Source: UBA8337 sp965221415 (GTDB lineage: Bacteria; Pseudomonadota; Alphaproteobacteria; RS24). From it: a stretch of DNA of 64,000 nt. Shown piece after piece: positions 1 through 7,863 of this stretch. A model generated the notes under the pieces. It saw nothing but the letters and a program-made list of their open reading frames with translations, was not told where the DNA came from and ran no database searches. The stretch is from contig OZ244887.1 in the NCBI GenBank assembly GCA_965221415.1, positions 310,001-374,000 of the forward strand, given 5' to 3'. Position 1 is the first letter of the stretch. Every line of letters starts with the position of its first letter. A program made the translations under genes and the position numbers.

Positions 1-28
1 ACTGGTTCAATCCCAGTATCGCCCACCA
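1..28 (+). tRNA. tRNA 3' end, probably tRNA-Val (5' part outside window)
   Basis: Only the T arm and the 3' acceptor strand are present. Bases 1-5 (ACTGG) pair with 13-17 (CCAGT) around the loop TTCAATC, followed by the acceptor strand ATCGCCC, discriminator A and an encoded CCA at 26-28. The missing 5' strand should read GGGCGAT. This fits alphaproteobacterial tRNA-Val(GAC) as I remember it, but the anticodon is outside the window, so the isotype is an inference. Confidence 0.8.
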
Positions 29-61
29 CCAGCCACGCTAAGACAAGTAAAACGAATAAGA

Positions 62-89
62 GCCCGTCGTTAAATGGCGGGCCCTTTTT
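62..89 (+). terminator. intrinsic terminator after the tRNA
   Basis: A 7-bp stem (GCCCGTC at 62-68 with GGCGGGC at 76-82, one G-T pair) with a 7-nt loop is followed by CC and a run of five T. It lies 33 nt behind the tRNA CCA end and faces the end of the cold-shock gene. On the other strand the hairpin is followed by a poorer T tract, so it mainly serves the tRNA. Confidence 0.75.
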
Positions 90-114
90 CGTTTTTCAGT
101 CTTAAAGCTAATTA

Positions 115-318
115 TTAGTCAGCAGCCGTCAGGTTAACAGCAGAATATTTACCGTTTTTACCTTGTTCCTTCTCAAAGCTTACTTTCATTTCTTCTTTGA
201 GTTGCAGGCCGCTTGCTTCAACAGCTGAGATGTGTACGAAAACATCGTCTTCGCCCTCAACAGCAATAAATCCGTAGCCTTTCGTGGCATTAAACCACTT
301 CACCGTTCCAGTAATCAT
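115..318 (-). CDS. cold-shock domain protein (CspA family)
   Basis: This 67-residue protein is a single cold-shock domain, the usual length for bacterial Csp RNA chaperones. The two RNA-binding motifs are visible: RNP1-like K-G-Y-G-F-I at about residues 13-18 and RNP2-like V-F-V-H-I at 26-30, after the typical W-F-N-A-T-K-G start. The family binds single-stranded nucleic acid and melts mRNA structure. The gene stands alone and has its own extended -10 promoter about 40 nt upstream. Its leader is short, unlike the long thermosensing leader of E. coli cspA, so constitutive or growth-linked expression is as likely as cold induction (inference). Confidence 0.95.
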   Translation of the reverse strand: MITGTVKWFNATKGYGFIAVEGEDDVFVHISAVEASGLQLKEEMKVSFEKEQGKNGKYSAVNLTAAD

Positions 319-358
319 AAGTCAGTCCAAATGTTGTTTCGTTTGTTCACGCTTCTCA

Positions 359-367
359 ATTATAGCA
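359..367 (-). promoter_or_regulatory. extended -10 promoter of the cold-shock gene
   Basis: On the minus strand bases 367 to 359 read TGCTATAAT, a perfect TGn extended -10 element. No good -35 lies at 16-18 nt, as is common for extended -10 promoters. The predicted transcript starts near 352, leaving about 34 nt of leader before the ATG. Confidence 0.6.
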
Positions 368-547
368 ATCTCAACCATTGAAACTTGCCAAGCCACGCCA
401 AAAGAAACCAATAACGTTACGCAGCACCATTTCGCTAGCACATAAAACGCGTAAAAGGAAACGAATTATTTGCTTAATCCTTGCTTTCAAAGACGGCTAG
501 GGCATACTGTCGCCAAAACAAATCCAAAACAAATCAAGGAGAAAACC

Positions 548-1402
548 ATGAGCGATACTGAATACACCCCGCCAAAAGTCTGGAAATGGAATAAAGAAAG
601 CGGCGGACGCTTTGCCGCTATCAATCGCCCGATTGCAGGTGCCACCCACGACAAAGAACTACCTGTTGGCGAGCATCCTATCCAGATTTACTCGCTCGGC
701 ACTCCCAATGGCGTAAAAGTGACGGTGATGTTGGAGGAGCTGTTGGCACTCGGCCATGAAGGTGCAGAATATGACGCGTGGCTCACCAATATTAGCGAAG
801 GCGACCAGTTTGCTAGCGGGTTTGTCGAGATTAACCCGAACTCAAAAATTCCGTCCATGATGGATCGCTCTGGTGATACGCCGCTTCGCCTGTTTGAAAG
901 CGCGTCAATGCTCGTGCATTTGGCCGAGAAGTTCGATGTCTTTTTGCCAAAGCAAGGGGCTGCGCGCGCCGAGTGTTTTAATTGGTTGTTCTGGCAAATG
1001 GGGTCATCGCCTTATCTGGGCGGCGGGTTTGGTCATTTTTATGCCTATGCGCCGATTAAAATCGAATATGCCATTGACCGTTTTGCCATGGAAGCGAAGC
1101 GTCAAATGGATGTGCTGGACAAGCATTTGGCCGACAATAAGTTTATGTGTGGCGATGATTATACCATTGCCGATATGGCCATTTGGCCTTGGTATGGCGC
1201 TCTGGTGATGGGCATTTTGTATGAATCGGCAGAGTTTCTACAAGTGCATGAATATAAAAACCTATTGCGCTGGGCAAAAGAAATTTCGGCACGCCCCGCC
1301 GTGCGCCGCGGTCGAATTGTCAACCGTGCGTGGGGTGACGAAATGGTGCTTGAGCGCCACAGCGCTGCCGATATTGATAACCCAGTAAAAGGCGAGGGCT
1401 AA
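548..1402 (+). CDS. yghU: YghU-type glutathione S-transferase / disulfide-bond oxidoreductase
   Basis: The 284-residue product matches the E. coli YghU family along its whole length as I recall that sequence. It has the N-terminal lead ending in the thioredoxin-fold start L-G-T-P-N-G, the N-P-N-S-K-I-P segment with the cis-proline at about residue 97, and a helical C-terminal domain ending R-G-R-I-V-N-R. YghU-type enzymes bind two glutathiones and reduce disulfides or organic hydroperoxides. I chose the ATG at 548 because AAGGAG sits 6 nt upstream; the reading frame is open back to 470 but lacks a ribosome site there. Its stop overlaps the stop of the facing MDR gene. Confidence 0.93.
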   Translation: MSDTEYTPPKVWKWNKESGGRFAAINRPIAGATHDKELPVGEHPIQIYSLGTPNGVKVTVMLEELLALGHEGAEYDAWLTNISEGDQFASGFVEINPNSKIPSMMDRSGDTPLRLFESASMLVHLAEKFDVFLPKQGAARAECFNWLFWQMGSSPYLGGGFGHFYAYAPIKIEYAIDRFAMEAKRQMDVLDKHLADNKFMCGDDYTIADMAIWPWYGALVMGILYESAEFLQVHEYKNLLRWAKEISARPAVRRGRIVNRAWGDEMVLERHSAADIDNPVKGEG

Positions 1403-2523
1403 AGACCTTTTTGCGGGTTAATGAGATATTTCTCGCCCGTTTTTTTCGGCATGTAACGCCCAATATTGGCGGGGTCGATGGCCTCCAGAAGCGATAGATT
1501 ATCGGTGATGTGGCTTGCAAAAGTGGTCTTAATTTCATTGGCCACTTTGGCTTGCATCTCGCCGACGCGTTCGAGCCCAAGCTTTTGCAGCGTTGGGGTG
1601 AGCAACCAACCGCCGCAGCCCCAATACATGCCATAGCTTTGGCCAAGCGTAACCTGACCGATACCAAGGCGGCCATAAATATAAACCTGCTTAAACTGGT
1701 CAGAGCCATATGTATTAAGACCCGATGCGCTGCGGCTAAAAGCACGCTCCATGGTGGCCAGAAGCGTGTCGGCCATATCGCCCGCCCCAATCGCATCAAA
1801 AGCCAGACTGGCTTGCGTTTCGGCAATCGCATCTTCAAGCTGTGCGGTGAAATCTGCGTCTTTTGAATTGATGACATATTTCGCGCCAAGGTCTTTGAGG
1901 ATTTTCGCCTGCTCCTCAGAACGGATAATGCATACCAAATCAATATTGTCAGCAACGCATAGCTTCAGCAGCATTTGCCCCAGATTTGAAGCCGCCGCCG
2001 TATGGATGAGCGCCTTGTGACCCTCCGCCTTGAGCGTCTCGATAAAGCCCAATGCCGTCAGCGGATTGACAAATGATGAGGCCGCTTCAGCCGCGCTTGT
2101 GTCATCCTTATGCACCAGACACATCGCCGCTGGTGCTTGAACATATTGCTGATAAGACTGCCCCGTCACCAAAGAGACGGTTTTGCCTTCCATGTCCTTC
2201 ACATTGTCGCCAGCCGCTACCACAGTGCCAGCACCCTCATTGCCGACCGGCAGAGGTTGGTCAAAGCGTGCGCGCATAGCATCAAGCATGCCGTCTAGCA
2301 CGGGCGCGACCATTTTTTGCTCATTGCCTTCTGTCACCAATTCGCCTTTTGCATAATCAGCAAAGCCGAGCAGCGGAAACATATCCGATGGGTTAATCGG
2401 TGCCGCCTCGATGCGCACAACAACATCGTCTGGCCCAGGGGTCGGGATGTCATGCTCGACAATCGATAGGATGGCTTGGCCGTCCTTGGTGATGGTTGAT
2501 ATAATTTGGCGATTACCACTCAT
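1399..2523 (-). CDS. zinc-less medium-chain dehydrogenase/reductase (quinone or enoyl reductase type)
   Basis: This 374-residue protein has the MDR fold: a GroES-like N-terminal half (A-P-I-N-P-S-D-M-F and G-N-E-G-A-G-T-V motifs) and a Rossmann half with H-T-A-A-A-S-N-L-G-Q. The catalytic-zinc cysteine/histidine set is not apparent, which points to NADPH:quinone or 2-enoyl thioester reduction rather than alcohol oxidation. It is last in a leftward series behind the biotin-carrier and carboxyltransferase genes, so a role in acyl-CoA metabolism is plausible. AGGAG precedes the ATG. The TAG stop shares the tetramer CTAA with the yghU stop. The exact substrate cannot be read from the sequence. 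Confidence 0.8.
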   Translation of the reverse strand: MSGNRQIISTITKDGQAILSIVEHDIPTPGPDDVVVRIEAAPINPSDMFPLLGFADYAKGELVTEGNEQKMVAPVLDGMLDAMRARFDQPLPVGNEGAGTVVAAGDNVKDMEGKTVSLVTGQSYQQYVQAPAAMCLVHKDDTSAAEAASSFVNPLTALGFIETLKAEGHKALIHTAAASNLGQMLLKLCVADNIDLVCIIRSEEQAKILKDLGAKYVINSKDADFTAQLEDAIAETQASLAFDAIGAGDMADTLLATMERAFSRSASGLNTYGSDQFKQVYIYGRLGIGQVTLGQSYGMYWGCGGWLLTPTLQKLGLERVGEMQAKVANEIKTTFASHITDNLSLLEAIDPANIGRYMPKKTGEKYLINPQKGL

Positions 2524-2545
2524 TTTTTTCTCCTGTTAAATTAAA

Positions 2546-4114
2546 TTATGGACGCATGCCCGTAAGATAAGGACTCGGCGCATCAGTACGCGCAGCGAGC
2601 GCTAATTGCAACCACCTTATCAGCTTTGGGCGTGTTTCGCGCGGGTCAATTATTTCATGCACAGACAATCCTTCGGCACGCGGAAACGGCGATTGGCTAG
2701 CCGCTAACATATCTTCTAACTCTTTTTGCCGTGCGGCAGGGTCATCAGCAGCGGCAATGTCGCGGGCAAAAGCAACCGCCACGCCGCCCTCAACGGGCAG
2801 CGCGCCACTGGCAGCACTCGGCCAACTCAGCACATAGCCATCGGGCCCGAAATGCGCTTGCGCCGCGACCCCAAAGGCCTTCAATACTTGCACACTCGCC
2901 CATGGCACACGGCTTTGCAAAACCGCAGAAATCGCCGCCGTGCCGTGGCGAATTGTGCCAGCCTGTTCGCTGTCAGGGCCAATCATAAAGCCCGGCTCAT
3001 CAACAAAACTGACAATGGGCAAGTGAAAACTGTTACAGAAATCGACAAAACGGCGCAGCTTTTGCGCCGCCGCCGCCGTCATCGCGCCCGCATAATACAT
3101 GCAATCATTGCCAATCACCCCGACGCTCTCGCCGTTTAAACGCGCCAATCCAGTGATGAGGCTCGGCCCATATTTCCGCGACATCTCAAAAAAGCTCGAA
3201 GTCTCATCGGTGCAATCCATCACCATCTCGATGATTTTGCGCATCTGAAACGGCTGCCGTCGCGAAGCAGGTACAATCGAGGCGAGCGCATCTTCGCAAC
3301 GGTCTATCGAATCCTCAGTGGCGATGGCTTCAGGAAACCCCCACGCATTATCGGGGACGTAAGAAAGAAAGCGCGTGATTTGCGCCATCGCGTCTTCTTC
3401 ATCAGCCGCCAGATTATCAATCGCACCGCTTGCGAGGTGGACTTGCGGGCCGCCTAATTCTTCTTTGGTCAAATCATGTCCCGTGGCGCGCTTGACCACT
3501 TGCGGTCCAGCGATAAGCACCGCGGCGTTCTCGGTCATAACCGAAAAATGCGACGCCACAAGCCGCGCCGCAGGTAGCCCCGCGACAGGCCCGAGCGCGG
3601 CAGTCGCCACAGGCACAGTCGATAGCGTTTCGGCTAAGGGCAAAAAGCGCGACTGGCTAAAGACGGGCTCGCCAAGCGGGCGGCGTTTTTTTTCGTTATT
3701 AGTGCCACCGACCGAGCCGCCGCCGCCTTCGTGTAGGCGAATAAGCGGCACTTTATATTGCAATGCGAGCTGCTCGGTATAGACGCTTTTTCGTAAACCC
3801 GCCGGATTGGGTGAGCCGCCCCGCACGGTGAAATCTTCCCCGCCAATAATAACTTTACGACCATTGATTTGGCCAAAGCCCAAAATAAAATTAGCCGGCT
3901 GAAAATCTTTCAGCTTGCCTTTGTCGCTATATTCGGGAACGCCCGCGCCTTCGCCAATCTCGTCAAAACTATCCTTATCGACCAGCGTATCAATACGCTC
4001 GCGGATGGTCAGGCGACCCTTTTCGTGGTGCTTTTTAACGGCTTCTTTACCGCCATGCTGCTTTGCAAGCTTTCGGCGTGCGTGGATTTCGTCAATGTTG
4101 TCGTCCCAACTCAT
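2546..4114 (-). CDS. acyl-CoA carboxylase carboxyltransferase subunit (PccB/AccD5-like)
   Basis: The 522-residue product has both crotonase-like halves of biotin-dependent carboxyltransferases. The N half carries R-L-H-E-G-G-G-G-S, and the C half carries F-V-D-E-P-G-F and the glycine-rich I-R-H-G-T-A segment. The family transfers a carboxyl group from carboxybiotin to a CoA ester such as propionyl-CoA, methylcrotonyl-CoA or geranyl-CoA; which one is not clear. I placed the start at the ATG giving M-S-W-D-D-N, 7 nt after the carrier-protein stop; an upstream in-frame ATG would overlap that gene heavily. No biotin carboxylase gene is nearby, so that subunit must come from elsewhere. Confidence 0.88.
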   Translation of the reverse strand: MSWDDNIDEIHARRKLAKQHGGKEAVKKHHEKGRLTIRERIDTLVDKDSFDEIGEGAGVPEYSDKGKLKDFQPANFILGFGQINGRKVIIGGEDFTVRGGSPNPAGLRKSVYTEQLALQYKVPLIRLHEGGGGSVGGTNNEKKRRPLGEPVFSQSRFLPLAETLSTVPVATAALGPVAGLPAARLVASHFSVMTENAAVLIAGPQVVKRATGHDLTKEELGGPQVHLASGAIDNLAADEEDAMAQITRFLSYVPDNAWGFPEAIATEDSIDRCEDALASIVPASRRQPFQMRKIIEMVMDCTDETSSFFEMSRKYGPSLITGLARLNGESVGVIGNDCMYYAGAMTAAAAQKLRRFVDFCNSFHLPIVSFVDEPGFMIGPDSEQAGTIRHGTAAISAVLQSRVPWASVQVLKAFGVAAQAHFGPDGYVLSWPSAASGALPVEGGVAVAFARDIAAADDPAARQKELEDMLAASQSPFPRAEGLSVHEIIDPRETRPKLIRWLQLALAARTDAPSPYLTGMRP

Positions 4115-4121
4115 CGCGCGG

Positions 4122-4331
4122 TTAATCCAACGTCGCGATAAGCTGGCCTTCGCTGACCATTTCGCCTTCTTCAACATGCAGTTTGCTCAGCGTGCCATCT
4201 TGGGGCGCAACAATCGGGATTTCCATCTTCATGCTTTCAAGAATAATAATCACATCATCGCGTTTTACGGCAGCGCCTTCTGCCACAACAATCGACCAAA
4301 CGCTGCCCGCGACTTCACTTTTTACCTGCAT
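4122..4331 (-). CDS. stand-alone biotin carboxyl carrier (biotinyl/lipoyl) domain protein
   Basis: The 69-residue protein is one biotinyl/lipoyl attachment domain with the acceptor lysine in E-S-M-K-M-E at about residues 32-37, the hallmark of biotin carriers (lipoyl domains have D-K-A). It begins M-Q-V-K-S-E-V-A-G and ends shortly after the second beta sheet, so it is a carrier with no attached carboxylase domain. GGGAGAAG lies just upstream of the ATG. It sits directly before the carboxyltransferase gene, which is its likely partner. In most actinobacterial and proteobacterial acyl-CoA carboxylases this domain is fused to biotin carboxylase, so the free form is worth noting. Confidence 0.9.
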   Translation of the reverse strand: MQVKSEVAGSVWSIVVAEGAAVKRDDVIIILESMKMEIPIVAPQDGTLSKLHVEEGEMVSEGQLIATLD

Positions 4332-4386
4332 CAGCCTTCTCCCTATCGAGCCAGAGCCTAGCTAATGAAAAGGGGGCGGGCAAGCG

Positions 4387-6453
4387 TTAGTTGCTAATTG
4401 TCTTGAGTGTAAAGGTAAGGTTGAAGCTTGTTTCTGGTTCAATCGTGGTATTGCTGATGCGGTTATAATCGCGCTCTATCGCTATCTTGAAAATCGTGCA
4501 GTCATCTTCGTAAGTGAACTCGACATTGCGTTTAACGTCCGCGCCCGTCTCGATATTTTGACGGTCGCTGGCTTTTACATGCCAATATTGGCTCGCTTGC
4601 CATGCAAGACTGCTCGTGACCTCCTCCGATGGGCTGCTGCCGCTTTGTCCTGCTTCATAAAAGCTATGTGTCACGCCGAGTTCCAGCTTGTTAGCGGTCA
4701 ATTTCTTAAAGTCCAATTTAGCTTGCGTGTAGCTACGCAAAATAGCATCTGCGTTTTGTGTCAGGCGGGTGCTTTGGGTGAGGCTTAGAGGGCCAGTAGA
4801 TAAGCCCCAATCAACCAGCAGAGCCGAACGGTCATCGCCATAACCAGAATCTTCTGAGAAACTACGATTGGATAGATTATAAGACTGGCCAATAAAAAAT
4901 TCCGTCTTCAAGCCCGTCACCAAATTAAGCTCATGGTTAACGCCGACATTGATACGGCTGGCTTCATCTTTTGGCGTGGCGAGTGAAAATAATTGCGCCG
5001 AGGTCAAGTCGATGTTGGTGTCGTTAATATAGGGGATGATCTCGTAATCTTCGTTGTCGGTGGTCACGACAAGCTGCGCTTGGGGGGTTAGGGTTTGGTG
5101 ATTGCGCGGCGTGGTGCGCGCTAGCGGGTAGGTGAGCGTGAAAGCTGTGGCATTGGCGACGAGGCTGGTCTCGGCATTGTCGTCGTTCGTCTGATAATCA
5201 TAATTATCCAAAACAAAGCGGTTGTGGATCGTCGAGACAAATCCATTCTGGCTGGTTTGCCGCCATGTCCAGTCGGCTTGATTGGAAATATGCGTGATAT
5301 CAATGCCGCGTTCTCTGCGCTGATGCGTCAGGCGATTGGCCAGTGCCAATTGACCGCCGAAAATCGGCTCGGCGAACCGATAGCGATGGCTGATGCTTGG
5401 CAGAATCTCGTCCACGGTGGATGAAGTCTCTGGATTTATTGTGTTGCGAAATTTATGCGCTGCAATATCTATATGGTGGTTGCCAAAGCTGCGGGCGATG
5501 TTGATACGGCTCTCCAAATGGTTGGTATCGTTCAGGCGATAGCTTTTAAAAAATAAGTCGTCCGAGGCTGTCTCAACCGAGAAATTGAGCTGCCAGTCGG
5601 ACAAAGTCAAATCACCTGTGCCGACCAGTCCCGTGCGCGTATCATGCATGGTTTCTTGCGCGAGATTGCCCTTTGGCGTGTGGACATAAGCGGTCAGATT
5701 ATATTCCCCATAAGCGGTTAAATGCCGCCAGTCGCTGGTGAGAAAAACATCCTGTGTCTCGCTAAAGCGCGGGGCGAGGGTTAAATCGTAATTCGGGGCG
5801 AGGTCGAAAAAATAAGGCGTGTCGATGCTCGTTCCGAAATCATTATTGCTGCTCACACTGGGCGTGAGAAAGCCGTTGCGGCGCACGACTTCGGGGCCAG
5901 CATGGGCTAGATAAGGCACGTAAAAAACGGGCAGGCCGTATAGCTCGAGGCGGGCGTGTTTATAGATGACATCCTGCGCGGTGCGGTCATATTCGATGCT
6001 ATTGGCATGCACTTGCCAGAGGGGCGCGGCATCTGGCTTATTCTCGCATTCTGGACAAGTGGTGAAAGTGGCGTTGCGCATGCTCAGCTGTGCGTTTGTT
6101 TTGTGCGCCTCGTCAGCCGAAAAACGTCCGCCTTGGGGGGGCTTGAGGCGTAATTTCTCCAACGTGCCAGTGTCAAGATTTTGGTTCAGCCGCGCCGTTG
6201 CCGCCTTTATCATCGTGCCATCGGCCTCGCGCAATTCTAGCGGCGTCGGCACCACCACCGTCCCCTTGTCACGATTTAGCAATAGACGCTGCGTCGTCAA
6301 TCTGTGGCCGTCCGCATCAATCTGCACATCATCCGTGGCGGTAATCTCACCCGTTACATCATTGACGCTTATCTCGGTAGCTTCCAAACTGGCATCTTGC
6401 GCAAAAGCAGGCAAAGCAATAAGGAGCGCGCAATATAAAATAGGGCATTTCAT
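4387..6453 (-). CDS. lptD: LPS-assembly outer-membrane protein LptD
   Basis: The 688-residue product begins with a clear signal peptide (M-K-C-P-I-L then a hydrophobic stretch, cleavage after A-F-A). An OstA/LptA-like N-terminal jellyroll of repeated D-G and T-D-D-V-Q segments spans about residues 20-140, and a long beta-barrel part follows. T-T-C-P-E-C-E-N after the N domain and a late D-D-C place cysteines where LptD uses interdomain disulfides. LptD with LptE inserts LPS into the outer leaflet. The ATG giving M-K-C-P was chosen; an upstream in-frame start would put charge and extra residues before the signal peptide. It is not next to surA, pdxA or ksgA, the usual alphaproteobacterial partners, but beside the polysaccharide locus. 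Confidence 0.85.
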   Translation of the reverse strand: MKCPILYCALLIALPAFAQDASLEATEISVNDVTGEITATDDVQIDADGHRLTTQRLLLNRDKGTVVVPTPLELREADGTMIKAATARLNQNLDTGTLEKLRLKPPQGGRFSADEAHKTNAQLSMRNATFTTCPECENKPDAAPLWQVHANSIEYDRTAQDVIYKHARLELYGLPVFYVPYLAHAGPEVVRRNGFLTPSVSSNNDFGTSIDTPYFFDLAPNYDLTLAPRFSETQDVFLTSDWRHLTAYGEYNLTAYVHTPKGNLAQETMHDTRTGLVGTGDLTLSDWQLNFSVETASDDLFFKSYRLNDTNHLESRINIARSFGNHHIDIAAHKFRNTINPETSSTVDEILPSISHRYRFAEPIFGGQLALANRLTHQRRERGIDITHISNQADWTWRQTSQNGFVSTIHNRFVLDNYDYQTNDDNAETSLVANATAFTLTYPLARTTPRNHQTLTPQAQLVVTTDNEDYEIIPYINDTNIDLTSAQLFSLATPKDEASRINVGVNHELNLVTGLKTEFFIGQSYNLSNRSFSEDSGYGDDRSALLVDWGLSTGPLSLTQSTRLTQNADAILRSYTQAKLDFKKLTANKLELGVTHSFYEAGQSGSSPSEEVTSSLAWQASQYWHVKASDRQNIETGADVKRNVEFTYEDDCTIFKIAIERDYNRISNTTIEPETSFNLTFTLKTISN

Positions 6454-6537
6454 CGCTCCAACATAAGCCAATTTGGACGCGCGCAAAAGAATTGCTTTGT
6501 TTCGAATGGTGGTTATTTTGACGGTAGGAGTAATATC

Positions 6538-7851
6538 GTGGACAAAGCAATGCTCGAAAATTTTAAATCAAATCAGGGGGCTATCGGAATCATCGGCCTT
6601 GGCTATGTCGGCCTGCCGCTATCTATCGCGTTTGTCGAGGCGGGGTATCACGTGACTGGTTTTGATATCGACGCTGAAAAGGTCAAGCTGCTCAATAAGG
6701 GCGAGACTTATATTCGCCATATTGGCGCAGAGGCTATCGGCAAAATCAATGCAAGCGGGCGGTTTTCTGCCACCGCAGACTTCGCCGATTTGACCGCTAT
6801 GGATGCGATTATTATCTGTGTTCCAACACCCCTAAAAGATGGTCAAGAGCCAGACTTGCGCCCCATTCTAGCGACGGGCGAAACCATCGCCAAATATCTA
6901 AAAAAGGGTCAGCTTGTGGTGCTCGAATCCAGCACTTACCCGGGTACCACCGATACCGAATTGGCCAATGTGTTGGAAAGCTCAAGCCTTAAAGCCAATC
7001 GCGATTTCTATCTGGCCTATTCGCCCGAGCGCGAAGACCCAGGCAACGCCAATTTTGGCACGTCGCGGATTCCAAAACTGGTCGGTGCGGATACGCCAGA
7101 GGCCTTGGCGCTCTGCGTGGCTCTTTATGAGACGGTCATCAGCGAAGTGATCCCTGTTGCGTCGGCACGGGCAGCCGAGGCGGCGAAGCTTACCGAGAAT
7201 ACTTTTCGCGCCGTCAATATTGCCATGGTCAATGAGCTGAAAGTGATTTTTGACAAAATGGATATTGATGTTTGGGATGTTATCGACGCGGCGGCGACGA
7301 AGCCGTTTGGTTTTATGCCGTTTTATCCGGGGCCGGGGCTTGGCGGTCATTGCATCCCCATCGACCCGTTTTATCTGACATGGAAAGCGCGTCAACACGG
7401 TGCGGAAACGCAGTTTATCGAGCTTGCCGGTCGCATCAACACCGATATGCCGAAATATGTTGTCCAGCGTCTAAACGATGCCTTAGAGACGCAGGGTAAA
7501 TCATTGGCCGAGGCGCATATTTTGATGCTCGGTATGGCCTATAAGAAAAATGTCGATGACATGCGCGAAAGTCCCGCCTTGGCGCTTATAGAGTTGCTCG
7601 AATCAGGCGCGGCGAAAGTCGATTATCACGACCCGCATGTGCCGATGATTCCAATGACGCGCGAACATGCCGCGCTAGCAGGACGCGCCTCGGTTGACAT
7701 GACCATGGCGGCTTCAGCCGACGCGGTGCTTATCGTCACCGACCATGATGGCGTTGATTATCAATATATTGCCGATAATGCCCGCTTGGTTATCGATACG
7801 CGCAATGCGATGAAAAATACCGATGGGCCCGCCCCCGTTGTAAAAGCGTAA
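6538..7851 (+). CDS. wbpA: UDP-N-acetyl-hexosamine 6-dehydrogenase (WbpA/TviB family)
   Basis: This 437-residue nucleotide-sugar dehydrogenase oxidises UDP-GlcNAc or UDP-ManNAc to the uronic acid with two NAD+. Visible motifs are the Rossmann G-L-G-Y-V-G-L-P-L near residue 20, E-S-S-T-Y-P-G-T-T, S-P-E-R, and the catalytic cysteine in G-L-G-G-H-C-I-P-I-D-P near residue 270. The WbpA/TviB type is preferred over UDP-glucose dehydrogenase because of S-P-E-R-E-D-P-G-N and G-H-C-I-P-I-D-P-F-Y-L. It opens the rightward polysaccharide operon. The GTG start is supported by TAGGAG 8 nt upstream; the next ATG, 12 nt on, is too far from it. It shares an 84-nt divergent spacer with lptD. Confidence 0.9.
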   Translation: MDKAMLENFKSNQGAIGIIGLGYVGLPLSIAFVEAGYHVTGFDIDAEKVKLLNKGETYIRHIGAEAIGKINASGRFSATADFADLTAMDAIIICVPTPLKDGQEPDLRPILATGETIAKYLKKGQLVVLESSTYPGTTDTELANVLESSSLKANRDFYLAYSPEREDPGNANFGTSRIPKLVGADTPEALALCVALYETVISEVIPVASARAAEAAKLTENTFRAVNIAMVNELKVIFDKMDIDVWDVIDAAATKPFGFMPFYPGPGLGGHCIPIDPFYLTWKARQHGAETQFIELAGRINTDMPKYVVQRLNDALETQGKSLAEAHILMLGMAYKKNVDDMRESPALALIELLESGAAKVDYHDPHVPMIPMTREHAALAGRASVDMTMAASADAVLIVTDHDGVDYQYIADNARLVIDTRNAMKNTDGPAPVVKA

Positions 7852-7863
7852 GGAAACAAGGCA

